NCBI RefSeq assembly: GCF_020164745.1
Contig: NZ_JAIUGV010000006.1
Span: 1-64,000 of the forward strand
Source: Mesorhizobium sp. ES1-4
Lineage (GTDB): Bacteria > Pseudomonadota > Alphaproteobacteria > Rhizobiales > Rhizobiaceae
Direction of reading: 5' to 3'
Length of the DNA: 64,000 nt
In this document: one piece after another, positions 35,908 through 44,155 of the stretch
Numbering within the stretch: the stretch's first letter is position 1
Layout: the number at the start of each line of letters is the position of its first letter
Program-made: the position numbers and the translations under genes
The notes under the pieces: model-generated
Databases searched by the model: none
What the model was told of the DNA's origin: nothing
The model's input: only the letters and a program-made list of their open reading frames with translations

Positions 35908-37077
35908 ATGGCCGTAACCAAGGAAATCGTCGTCGAGCGCCTGAAGACGGTGAACGGGCCGGATTTCACCGGCAACATCGTCGACCTCGGCATGGTTTCC
36001 GAGATTTTCATTGCCGACGCAAAAGTCTTCTTCTCGATCACGGTTCCGGCCGCCCGTGCGCAGGAAATGGAGCCGTTGCGCGCCGCTGCCGAGCGGGTCG
36101 TCAAGGCGATCCCAGGAGTCGCTGGCGCCGTGGTGGCGCTGACGGCGGAAAAGAAGGGCGGCGGCATGGAAGCGCCGGTCCCGCAACGCCAGGCGCCAAG
36201 GCCGGCGCCATCCGCGGCGCCTCAACGTCCCGTTCCGCATGCGCCTGCTTCGCAGAGCCACGGCAAGCGTGGTGTGCCCGGCATCGAGGCGATCATCGCG
36301 GTTGCCTCCGGCAAGGGCGGCGTCGGCAAGTCGACCACTGCCGTCAATCTGGCGCTCGGTCTTGCCGCCAACGGCCTGCGGGTAGGCGTGCTCGATGCCG
36401 ACATCTATGGCCCGTCCATGCCGAGGCTGCTCAACATCCATGGCCGGCCGCAGACGGTCGACGGCAAGATCCTGAAACCGATGGAGAATTATGGCCTCAA
36501 GGTGATGTCGATGGGTTTCCTCGTCGATGAGGAGACGCCGATGATCTGGCGCGGGCCGATGGTGATGTCGGCGCTCACCCAGATGCTGCGCGAGGTTGAA
36601 TGGGGCCGGCTCGATGTGCTCGTCGTCGACATGCCCCCCGGCACCGGTGACGCCCAGCTGACCATGGCACAACAGGTGCCGCTGGCCGGCGCCGTCATCG
36701 TCTCGACGCCGCAGGACCTGGCGCTGATCGATGCCCGCAAAGGTCTCAATATGTTCAAGAAAGTCGACGTTCCGCTGCTCGGCATCGTCGAGAACATGAG
36801 CTACTTCCTCGCCCCGGACACCGGCAGGCGCTACGATATTTTCGGCCATGGCGGTGCGCGCCGCGAGGCCGAGAGGCTGGGTGTCGCCTTCCTCGGCGAG
36901 GTGCCGCTGGAAATGGGCATTCGCGAGAGCTCGGACGCCGGCACGCCGGTCGTCGTCTCGAAGCCCGGCGGCGCCGAAGCGAAAATCTATCGCGATATAG
37001 CGGCCAAGGTCTGGGACAGGGTCAATGAGGAACGCGGCGCGGCCGAAGCTGCCGTGCCGAACATCGTGTTTGAGTGA
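35908..37077 (+). CDS. mrp: Mrp/ApbC-type iron-sulfur carrier ATPase
   Basis: A 389-residue P-loop protein that in its family carries or loads 4Fe-4S clusters. Residues 1-80 form the DUF59/MIP18-like domain, 85-122 are a Pro/Ala/Gln linker, and the ATPase has SGKGGVGKST at 134-143 and VLDADIYGPSMPRL. The usual cluster-binding CxxC after NMSYF is missing: the sequence reads NMSYFLAPDTG, with Ala302 and Thr305 where cysteines are expected. It stands alone, convergent with the CoxG-like gene. Confidence 0.92.
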   Translation: MAVTKEIVVERLKTVNGPDFTGNIVDLGMVSEIFIADAKVFFSITVPAARAQEMEPLRAAAERVVKAIPGVAGAVVALTAEKKGGGMEAPVPQRQAPRPAPSAAPQRPVPHAPASQSHGKRGVPGIEAIIAVASGKGGVGKSTTAVNLALGLAANGLRVGVLDADIYGPSMPRLLNIHGRPQTVDGKILKPMENYGLKVMSMGFLVDEETPMIWRGPMVMSALTQMLREVEWGRLDVLVVDMPPGTGDAQLTMAQQVPLAGAVIVSTPQDLALIDARKGLNMFKKVDVPLLGIVENMSYFLAPDTGRRYDIFGHGGARREAERLGVAFLGEVPLEMGIRESSDAGTPVVVSKPGGAEAKIYRDIAAKVWDRVNEERGAAEAAVPNIVFE

Positions 37078-37094
37078 CGCCCCGAGGGCAGGGA

Positions 37095-37544
37095 TCAGCC
37101 GCCGACTTTCTCACTGAATGCCGAGAAGAACTGTCCAGCCAGTTTCTTCGAGGTCGACTCGATCAGGCGGCTGCCGAGCTGCGCGATCTTGCCGCCGACT
37201 TCTGCCTTGGCCGCGTATCTGAGGACCGTCGCGTCCGGCCCGTCGGCGGTGAGCGTGACGTCGGCGCCGCCCTTGGCGAAGCCGGCGATGCCGCCCTTGC
37301 CTTCGCCCTGGATGGTGTAGGCGTGCGGCGGCTTGAGGTTCTTCAGCGTCACTTCGCCGTTGAAGGTCGCTTTGATCGGCCCGATCTTGAGCACCACCCT
37401 TGCCGCCATCTCGGTCGCCGATTTCATTTCCAGGCTCTGGCAGCCCGGAATGGCGTCCTTCAGGATGGCTGGATCATTAAGCGCTTCCCACACTTTCTGC
37501 ACGGGTGCGGCGATACGTTCCTCGCCTTCGATCACCAAAGCCAT
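37095..37544 (-). CDS. CoxG-like SRPBCC-family protein
   Basis: A 149-residue protein of the CoxG/SRPBCC fold. Characteristic blocks are [29 protein letters not shown] and [20 protein letters not shown]. CoxG recruits carbon monoxide dehydrogenase to the membrane in some bacteria, but many homologues occur without cox genes, as here, and bind other hydrophobic ligands. GGGGAGG precedes the ATG at 37544. It is divergent from the dehydratase gene. Confidence 0.87.
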   Translation of the reverse strand: MALVIEGEERIAAPVQKVWEALNDPAILKDAIPGCQSLEMKSATEMAARVVLKIGPIKATFNGEVTLKNLKPPHAYTIQGEGKGGIAGFAKGGADVTLTADGPDATVLRYAAKAEVGGKIAQLGSRLIESTSKKLAGQFFSAFSEKVGG

Positions 37545-37668
37545 CAAAACCTCCCCGATCGCCAATGTCGGATTGGTCGTAGCGCGCGGCTCGACGGCTG
37601 TCTATCGCACCAAAGTCCGGATTCAGATCACGCGTGCCCCTTGCCTGCATCCGCGCGTTGTCATATCG

Positions 37669-37683
37669 ATTTGTCATACAAAT
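37669..37683. promoter_or_regulatory. Candidate GntR-type operator of the dehydratase gene
   Basis: ATTTGT-CAT-ACAAAT is a perfect 6+6 palindrome ending 9 bases before the ATG at 37693. A direct repeat of its TTGTCAT core lies at 37658-37664. The TTGT-N3-ACAA form is typical of FadR-subfamily GntR repressors, which often control sugar-acid catabolism. No such regulator is encoded in this window. Confidence 0.55.
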
Positions 37684-37692
37684 ACGGAGACC

Positions 37693-39501
37693 ATGATGGC
37701 CGGCGCCCCCACGAAAAAGAAAAAATTTCGCTCGCAGGAGTGGTTCGACAATCCCGACAATCCGGGGATGACGGCACTCTATCTGGAGCGCTACCTGAAT
37801 TACGGGCTGACACGCGCCGAGCTGATGTCGGGCAAGCCGCTGATCGGCATCGCCCAGACGGGCTCCGACCTTTCGCCCTGCAACCGGCACCATATCGAGC
37901 TCGCCAAGCGCGTGCGCGAAGGCATCGTCTCGATGGGCGGTATTCCTTTCGAATTCCCCTGCCACCCGATCCAGGAGACCGGCAAGCGGCCGACGGCGGC
38001 CCTTGACCGCAACCTCGCCTATCTCAGCCTTGTCGAGGTGCTTTATGGCTATCCGCTCGACGGCGTCGTGCTGACCATCGGCTGCGACAAGACCACGCCC
38101 GCCCTGCTGATGGCGGCGGCCACCGTCAACATCCCGGCCATCGCGCTGTCGGTCGGCCCGATGCTCAATGGCTGGCACAAGGGCAAGCGCACCGGCTCGG
38201 GCACCATCGTCTGGGAATCGCGCCAGCGCCTGTCGGCCGGCGAGATCGACTATGACGAGTTCATGGACATCGTCGCGTCCTCGGCGCCGTCGACCGGCTA
38301 TTGCAACACGATGGGCACCGCCACCACGATGAATTCGCTCGCCGAGGCGCTCGGCATGCAGCTGCCCGGTTCGGCCGCCATCCCGGCGCCGTACCGCGAG
38401 CGCGGCCAGATCGCCTACGAGACGGGCAAGCGCATCGTCGACATGGTGCACGAGGACCTGAAGCCCTCCGACATCATGACGCGCGCGGCCTTCGAAAACG
38501 CCATCGTCGTCAATTCCGCGATCGGCGGCTCGACCAACGCGCCGATCCATCTCAACGCCATCGCGCGCCATCTCGGCGTGCCGCTCGACAATGACGACTG
38601 GCAGAAGATCGGCCTCAAGGTGCCGCTTATCGTCAACCTGCAGCCGTCGGGCGAATATCTCGGCGAGGACTATCATCACGCCGGTGGCGTGCCGGCGGTG
38701 GTGGCCGAACTGATGAAGGCTGGAATGCTGCCGCATCCCGGCGCCTTGACCGTCAATGGCAAGTCGATCGGCGACAACTGCGAAGGGGTCGCGAACGAGA
38801 ACACCGACGTCATCCGCACCGTGGCCGAGCCGCTGAAGGCCAATGCCGGCTTCATCAACTTCAAGGGCAATCTGTTCGATTCGGCGATCATGAAGATGAG
38901 CGGCATCTCGCCCGAATTCCGCGAGCGCTACCTGTCCAACCCGAACGATCCGGAAGCCTTCGAGGGCAACGCCATGGTCTTCGACGGCCCGGAGGATTAC
39001 CACGCCCGCATCGACGATCCGGCGCAAGGCATCGACGAGCACACCATCCTGTTCATGCGCGGCGCCGGTCCGGTCGGCTACCCCGGCGGCGCCGAGGTCG
39101 TCAACATGCAGCCACCGGCCTATCTCATCAAGAAGGGCATCCATTCGCTGGCCTGCATCGGCGACGGCCGCCAGTCGGGCACGTCGGGCTCGCCGTCGAT
39201 CCTCAACGCCTCGCCGGAGGCCGCGGTCGGCGGTGGGCTGGCGCTGCTGAAGACAGGCGACCGCGTCCGCATCGATCTCCGGAAAGGCACCGCGAACATC
39301 CTTGTCAGCGACGACGAAATCGCGCGGCGGCGCGCCGAACTGCAGAACGATGGCGGCTATCACTATCCCAAGCACCAGACGCCGTGGCAGGAGATCCAGC
39401 GCGGCATGGTCGACCAGTTCTCGGCCGGCATGGTGCTGAAGCCGGCGGTGAAATACCAGGACGTCGCGCATACGATGGGCATCCCCCGCGACAATCACTG
39501 A
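37693..39501 (+). CDS. IlvD/Edd-family sugar-acid dehydratase (L-arabonate type)
   Basis: A 602-residue [2Fe-2S] dehydratase. Cysteines 63 (SPCNRHH), 131 (IGCDKTTPA) and 204 ([10 protein letters not shown]) have the same spacing, 68 and 73 residues, as Cys59/127/200 of Rhizobium leguminosarum L-arabonate dehydratase, and the Ser-rich [13 protein letters not shown] block holds the catalytic Ser. Such enzymes convert pentonates or related acids to 2-keto-3-deoxy acids. Tandem ATGs at 37693 and 37696 follow a GGAG site, and the second has better spacing. A palindrome overlaps the promoter area. Branched-chain IlvD activity is less likely given the sequence type. Confidence 0.85.
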   Translation: MMAGAPTKKKKFRSQEWFDNPDNPGMTALYLERYLNYGLTRAELMSGKPLIGIAQTGSDLSPCNRHHIELAKRVREGIVSMGGIPFEFPCHPIQETGKRPTAALDRNLAYLSLVEVLYGYPLDGVVLTIGCDKTTPALLMAAATVNIPAIALSVGPMLNGWHKGKRTGSGTIVWESRQRLSAGEIDYDEFMDIVASSAPSTGYCNTMGTATTMNSLAEALGMQLPGSAAIPAPYRERGQIAYETGKRIVDMVHEDLKPSDIMTRAAFENAIVVNSAIGGSTNAPIHLNAIARHLGVPLDNDDWQKIGLKVPLIVNLQPSGEYLGEDYHHAGGVPAVVAELMKAGMLPHPGALTVNGKSIGDNCEGVANENTDVIRTVAEPLKANAGFINFKGNLFDSAIMKMSGISPEFRERYLSNPNDPEAFEGNAMVFDGPEDYHARIDDPAQGIDEHTILFMRGAGPVGYPGGAEVVNMQPPAYLIKKGIHSLACIGDGRQSGTSGSPSILNASPEAAVGGGLALLKTGDRVRIDLRKGTANILVSDDEIARRRAELQNDGGYHYPKHQTPWQEIQRGMVDQFSAGMVLKPAVKYQDVAHTMGIPRDNH

Positions 39502-39671
39502 TTGTTTGCGTCCGCGACAGCGGCGGCTTGATCGGGATCGAGCCGCCGCTTGCCTTCCTTGACAAGCGCGCCCAACAAATCCACCATCGGGGCAAGGGGT
39601 GCATCGCGACGACCCCGTGAGGCGTCAGCCCAACGTTCGCGTCCAGGCTTCTCTATCAGGAGGTGGACGCC

Positions 39672-40496
39672 ATGCCGTCAACAACCGCTATCACCGTTTC
39701 GCAACTGTCCCGTCTCGTCGGTCTGCCGGGCGCGCCCGCAATCGTCGACGTACGCGTCGATGAAGATTTCGATGCCGATCCGCGCCTGCTGCCGGCCTCG
39801 GGCCGGCGCGATTTCAGAACCGTTTCGACATGGGCGCCCGATTTCACGGGCAAGTCGGTGGTGGTCGTCTGCCAGAAAGGCCGGAAACTCTCGCAAGGCG
39901 TGACTGCCTGGCTGCGGCACGAGGGGATTGCCGCCGAAACCCTCGAAGGCGGCTTCGAAGCGTGGCGCGACGCCAAGGCGCTTCTGGTGCATTCAGGCAA
40001 GATACCGTCCCGTGACGAGAAGGGCCGAACCATTTGGGTGACGCGGACCCGCCCGAAGATCGACCGCATTGCCTGCCCCTGGCTGATCCGGCGTTTCGTC
40101 GATCCTCATGCGGTCTTCCTGTTTGTCGATGCGGCCGAAGTGCCTGATGTCGCCGACCGCTTTCAGGCCGTGCCGTTCGATATCGACAATGTGTTCTGGA
40201 GCCATCGCGGCGAACGCTGCACCTTCGACACGATGATCGAGGCGTTCGGGCTGGAATCCGATGCGCTCGATCGCCTTGCCTTGATCGTGCGCGCCGCCGA
40301 CACCGCGAGGCTCGACCTGGTGCCCCAGGCTGCCGGCTTTTTGGCCGCCTCGCTTGGCCTGTCGCGTATGTTTCGCAATGATCTAGAACAGCTTGAAGCA
40401 GGCATGCTGCTGTATGATGCCTTCTTCCGCTGGTGTCGCGACGCCACTGAGGAAACCCATAACTGGCCCGGTGCGGGCGCGGATAAACCATCATGA
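39672..40496 (+). CDS. chrB: Rhodanese-ChrB fusion, chromate resistance
   Basis: A 274-residue two-domain protein. Residues 1-115 are rhodanese-like with the active Cys in VVVVCQKGRKLS. Residues 115-260 form the ChrB C-terminal domain with TRTRPKIDRIACPWLIRRFV and FWSHRGERCTFDTMI. ChrB proteins sense chromate or act in its reduction. AGGAGGTGG lies at the right distance from ATG 39672. The stop overlaps the chrA start (ATGA), so the pair is translationally coupled. Confidence 0.87.
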   Translation: MPSTTAITVSQLSRLVGLPGAPAIVDVRVDEDFDADPRLLPASGRRDFRTVSTWAPDFTGKSVVVVCQKGRKLSQGVTAWLRHEGIAAETLEGGFEAWRDAKALLVHSGKIPSRDEKGRTIWVTRTRPKIDRIACPWLIRRFVDPHAVFLFVDAAEVPDVADRFQAVPFDIDNVFWSHRGERCTFDTMIEAFGLESDALDRLALIVRAADTARLDLVPQAAGFLAASLGLSRMFRNDLEQLEAGMLLYDAFFRWCRDATEETHNWPGAGADKPS

Positions 40497-41884
40497 CCGC
40501 TTCGTTGCCGGACGACCGAGGGGCGAACGTCGAGGCGCCGGCTGCCCCGACCTTCGCCGAGGCCACGAAGGTGTGGGCAAGAATCGGGCTGCTCAGCTTC
40601 GGCGGGCCGGCCGGGCAGATCGCCATGATGCACAAGGAACTGGTCGAGGAACGGCGCTGGGTCGGAGAACAGCGGTTCCTCCATGCGCTGAACTACTGCA
40701 TGCTGCTGCCCGGCCCGGAAGCCCAGCAACTCGCGATCTATATTGGTTGGCTGTTGCACAGGACGGCCGGTGGCCTTGTCGCCGGCATCCTGTTCGTCGT
40801 GCCGGGCGCGCTCGTCATGCTGACCTTGAGCAGCCTCTATGCACTTTATGGTGATGTGCCACTCGTCGCGGCGTTGTTTTTCGGGGTGAAGGCGGCGGTG
40901 CTCGCCATCGTCATCGAGGCGGTGATCCGGATCGGACGCCGTGCCCTGAAGAACCGGGTCATGGTGTCGATAGCGATCGCCGCGTTCGTTGCCATCTATG
41001 CATTGAATTTGCCATTCCCCCTCATCATCCTGCTCGCGGGCCTGACAGGTTGGCTGGGGGACCGCGTTGCCGCGGGCCTGTTTTCCGGCTCTGCCCACGG
41101 CAAGGGTGACACCGCCGACATCAAGGGAGCTGTCGACCTGATGTTCGAGCGCGGCGAACTGACCCACGTCAACCCGACGACATGGCACGCGCCGCGTACG
41201 GTTGCCATCTGGCTGCCGATCTGGCTCGGTCCTGTTCTTGCGCTCTGGTGGTTCACCGGCTCAACGAGTGTCTGGACCGAGATAGGCCGGTTCTTCAGCC
41301 TCATGGCGGTCGTCACTTTCGGTGGCGCCTATGCGGTCCTTGCCTATGTCGCGCAGGCGGCCGTGCAGTCCTTCGGTTGGCTTGCCCCGGGCGAAATGGT
41401 CGATGGCCTTGGGCTGGCCGAGACCACGCCGGGTCCGCTCATCCTGGTGCTGCAGTTCGTCGGCTTCATCGCGGCGTTCCGCCACTCCGGCTCGCTGGAT
41501 CCGCTGCTTGGCGGATCGCTCGGAGCACTGCTGACCTTGTGGGTGACGTTCACGCCCTGCTTCTTCTGGATATTCCTCGGCGCGCCCTACATCGAGGCGC
41601 TGCGCGGCAACAAGGCGTTGTCGGCCGCGCTGGGCGCGATCACCGCCGCCGTCGTCGGCGTCATCATGAATCTCGCTTTGTGGTTTGCCTTGCACGTCGT
41701 CTTCCGGGAGGTGCACGCGGTAGGGCCCGGCATGAATGTGCCGGTTATCTCTTCCATCGACTGGCGCGCGGCACTGCTTTCCTGTGCCGCGATGATAGCC
41801 ATCCTGAAATTGAAGATCGGCATGCTGCCGACGCTCGCCGGATCGGCTCTTGCCGGTGTCTTGCTGCTGGCGGCGAGTGGCTGA
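40493..41884 (+). CDS. chrA: Chromate transporter ChrA
   Basis: A 463-residue inner-membrane exporter of the CHR family with two homologous halves. The N-terminal half carries LLSFGGPAGQIAMMHKELVE and LHALNYCMLLPGPEAQQLAI. The C-terminal half repeats it as VVTFGGAYAVLAYVAQAAVQ and GLAETTPGPLILVLQFVG. It expels chromate using proton motive force. It is coupled to chrB and probably forms an operon with the short unknown gene that follows. Confidence 0.93.
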   Translation: MTASLPDDRGANVEAPAAPTFAEATKVWARIGLLSFGGPAGQIAMMHKELVEERRWVGEQRFLHALNYCMLLPGPEAQQLAIYIGWLLHRTAGGLVAGILFVVPGALVMLTLSSLYALYGDVPLVAALFFGVKAAVLAIVIEAVIRIGRRALKNRVMVSIAIAAFVAIYALNLPFPLIILLAGLTGWLGDRVAAGLFSGSAHGKGDTADIKGAVDLMFERGELTHVNPTTWHAPRTVAIWLPIWLGPVLALWWFTGSTSVWTEIGRFFSLMAVVTFGGAYAVLAYVAQAAVQSFGWLAPGEMVDGLGLAETTPGPLILVLQFVGFIAAFRHSGSLDPLLGGSLGALLTLWVTFTPCFFWIFLGAPYIEALRGNKALSAALGAITAAVVGVIMNLALWFALHVVFREVHAVGPGMNVPVISSIDWRAALLSCAAMIAILKLKIGMLPTLAGSALAGVLLLAASG

Positions 41885-41962
41885 AGCATCGCCCTTCGCA
41901 TGCCGCTGCCTTTGTATTCAGCCGGTGAACCACCTAAGTGGTTGCAAACGGATTGGACCTTC

Positions 41963-42361
41963 ATGGCGCAACGACGCTCTTCCCTCGGCTTCCTCGGAAT
42001 GTTCGGCCGCTCGGGTGATCTGAGGCAGCTCGATACCGCCTTGCGCGGCGCCGACCTTCACCCCGCCCTCGTGCCGGAAGGTGTGAAACTTACTCTCGTC
42101 AATCTGATGAAGGACCGCTGGCCCGACGAGCCGCCGCCAGAGGCCTATCCGGACGTGGCGCGGCTGTTGAGTTATTGCGTCGCCGGCCCGGAAATCTTCG
42201 AACGCTCGCATGGTCCGCAGCAGCGGCTCGACGTGGAGCGCCGTATCGACGCCGCAGTCGAGACCGGTGACAGTTTCGACGCCCGGATCGTGCTGATGAC
42301 GCTGCACGCCAAGCTGATCAATGCCGAGGTCGTCGAGCGCTATAGGTTGAGCGCCGACTGA
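41963..42361 (+). CDS. Conserved-looking hypothetical protein
   Basis: A 132-residue soluble protein I do not recognise. It is helical, starts MAQRRSSLGFLGMFGRSGDL and has LVNLMKDRWPDEPPPEAYPD and RLDVERRIDAAVETGDSFDA. There is no signal peptide, membrane span or metal motif. It follows chrA on the same strand by 78 bases. An in-frame ATG at 41900 would add 21 unlikely residues. Coding character is supported by a long open frame with neighbouring codon bias. Confidence 0.65.
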   Translation: MAQRRSSLGFLGMFGRSGDLRQLDTALRGADLHPALVPEGVKLTLVNLMKDRWPDEPPPEAYPDVARLLSYCVAGPEIFERSHGPQQRLDVERRIDAAVETGDSFDARIVLMTLHAKLINAEVVERYRLSAD

Positions 42362-42385
42362 ACTGGTTTTTGACGGGAACCCGGC

Positions 42386-43975
42386 TTATCCGCCCATATT
42401 GGTGCGTGGCAGCTTGATCATGTCGCCGAAGCGGGCGCGCAGTTTGTCGTCGAGCAATTTCGGCACATGGCGCGGGAAACGCTCGGCAAGGACGCGCTTC
42501 TTCTCGATGATCGCCCGCTGCAGGATGTCGGGTCGGCCCTTCTCGTTCCATTCCTTCGGCGAAAACCGGTCGCCGACGGCGGGATAGAAATATTCCGTCT
42601 GCATCAGCCGCAGCGTCTGCTCGTTGCCGAGATAGTGACCCGGGCCTCTCAGGCAGACATCGGCGATGGTGTCGATCGACAGCGCCTCGTCGGTCACCTC
42701 GATGCCGCGCACGCAGCGCAGGCAATGGCCGAGCATGTCGTTGTCGATGATCAGGCTTTCGAGGCAGAAGCCGAGCAGCGAAGCATGCATGCCAGCCGAT
42801 TCATAGACCAGGTTGAGCCCGGCAAGGCCGGCCATCACATCGGTGATGCCCTTCTCATAGCCGGACTGGATGTCGGGCAGCTTCGAATCCGTCATGCCCG
42901 CGGCCGAACCGCCCGGCAGGTCGTAATATTGCGCCATCTGGGCGCAGGCCGCGGTCAGCACGGCCTGCTCCGCGGAGCCGCCCGACATGGCGCCGGTGCG
43001 CAGGTCCGACACGAACGGCCAGGTGCCGAAGATCGCCGGATGCCCCGGCTTGATGGCGTTGACATAGACCAGGCCCGCCAGCACTTCGGCCACCGCCTGC
43101 ACCACGGCGCCGGCAATCGCCGCCGGAGCGGTCGCCCCGGCCTGGCCGGCGGAGAGCAAAAGAATCGGGATGCCGCCCTCGACACAGGCTTCGAGCACGC
43201 CGCAGGCGTCCTCCGCGAATTTCATCGGCGGCACGACGAAGCAATTCGAGTTCGACACGAATGGCCGGGCGCGGAAATTCTCCTCGCCGCCGGCAATGGC
43301 ATAGAGCATTTCGAGTGCCGGCTGCACGTTCTCGCGCACCGTGAACGAGGTGCCGACATGCTTGGATGTGCCCATCACGCAGGCATAGAGCGTGTTGAAG
43401 TCCATCTCGAGCGGATCGGGAATGTCGCGCGGCACCATCGGCCGCTGGAAGAAATGAATGTTGTCGAGCCCTTCGACGATGCGGGCGGCGTCATAGATGT
43501 CCTGCAGCAGCGACTCGCGGTATTCGCGCTTCTCGACATCGACCAGATGGACGGCGGCTCCCGCGGTGCCGTAATGCACGCGCTTGCCCTGGATCACCAT
43601 GTCGTGTTTGGGATCCTGGCCGTGCAAGGTGAAATTGCGTGCCGCCTTCTTGATCGTATCGAGCACCAGCGCGCGGGGGAAACGGATGCGGCCATCGTCG
43701 CCATAGGTGGCGCCGGCCGTGGTCAGCGCCTCGATACAGGAGGGGATGGCATTGGCGAAGCCGACTGTCTCCAGCAGCGTCAGCACCGCCTCGTGGATGC
43801 GCTCCCGATCACTGCCCTTGAGCGGTCCGTAGCTGCCGCCCTCGAGCCCGGCGCGCACCGGCCTGATGTCGTCGGCCAGCGGCGCTGCCCGCATGGCGCG
43901 GCGCGCTTCGCGTCCGCCGGAGCGACGCGAGCGTTGATCCGCCGCCGCTTCCTGCTTTTCAAGAACCACAGACAT
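42386..43975 (-). CDS. MttB-family trimethylamine/betaine methyltransferase, non-pyrrolysine
   Basis: A 529-residue member of the MttB superfamily (pfam06253). The ATG at 43975 has GGAG upstream. Blocks such as ETVGFANAIPSCIEALTTAG, LEMDFNTLYACVMGTSKHVG and LNLVYESAGMHASLLGFCLE are typical. The frame has no internal TAG, so it lacks the pyrrolysine of archaeal MttB. Non-Pyl homologues such as MtgB demethylate glycine betaine or similar quaternary amines onto a corrinoid protein. No corrinoid protein is encoded nearby. It lies downstream of a MocR regulator on the same strand. The substrate is inferred. Confidence 0.87.
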   Translation of the reverse strand: MSVVLEKQEAAADQRSRRSGGREARRAMRAAPLADDIRPVRAGLEGGSYGPLKGSDRERIHEAVLTLLETVGFANAIPSCIEALTTAGATYGDDGRIRFPRALVLDTIKKAARNFTLHGQDPKHDMVIQGKRVHYGTAGAAVHLVDVEKREYRESLLQDIYDAARIVEGLDNIHFFQRPMVPRDIPDPLEMDFNTLYACVMGTSKHVGTSFTVRENVQPALEMLYAIAGGEENFRARPFVSNSNCFVVPPMKFAEDACGVLEACVEGGIPILLLSAGQAGATAPAAIAGAVVQAVAEVLAGLVYVNAIKPGHPAIFGTWPFVSDLRTGAMSGGSAEQAVLTAACAQMAQYYDLPGGSAAGMTDSKLPDIQSGYEKGITDVMAGLAGLNLVYESAGMHASLLGFCLESLIIDNDMLGHCLRCVRGIEVTDEALSIDTIADVCLRGPGHYLGNEQTLRLMQTEYFYPAVGDRFSPKEWNEKGRPDILQRAIIEKKRVLAERFPRHVPKLLDDKLRARFGDMIKLPRTNMGG

Positions 43976-44043
43976 GGAGGCACTCCACCTTTGCTGAGAA
44001 ACAGCGCGGCGGTTGGTCCACCATCGGCTGCTTCTTCCCCTTT

Positions 44044-44096
44044 GTGCCACGACTATGCCGCCGGCATTGGCACAGCCTATGAGCCAGCCGGTCCGG
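44044..44096. promoter_or_regulatory. Candidate MocR site and hairpin upstream of the mttB-like gene
   Basis: In the 180-base gap upstream of the methyltransferase gene are an imperfect palindrome with outer GTGCCA/TGGCAC (44044-44049, 44068-44073) and inner ATGCCG/CGGCAT arms, and a CCAGCC half-site (44084-44089) followed by CCGGTCCGG. CCAGCC/GGCTGG is also repeated just upstream of the MocR gene, which suggests a shared regulator. Confidence 0.4.
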
Positions 44097-44155
44097 TTGC
44101 ATATGCCAGGGCTAAAGGAGCCGAAGCCGCCATTGCGCGGCTCCGGTCAGTGGAA

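Noticed and set aside
42386..43975. Pyrrolysine codon in the MttB-like gene
   Set aside because: The frame runs from ATG to stop without an internal TAG, so it is a non-pyrrolysine homologue.
43976..44155. Cobalamin riboswitch upstream of the MttB-like gene
   Set aside because: No B12-box-like or conserved core sequence was seen; only a palindrome and possible MocR half-sites.
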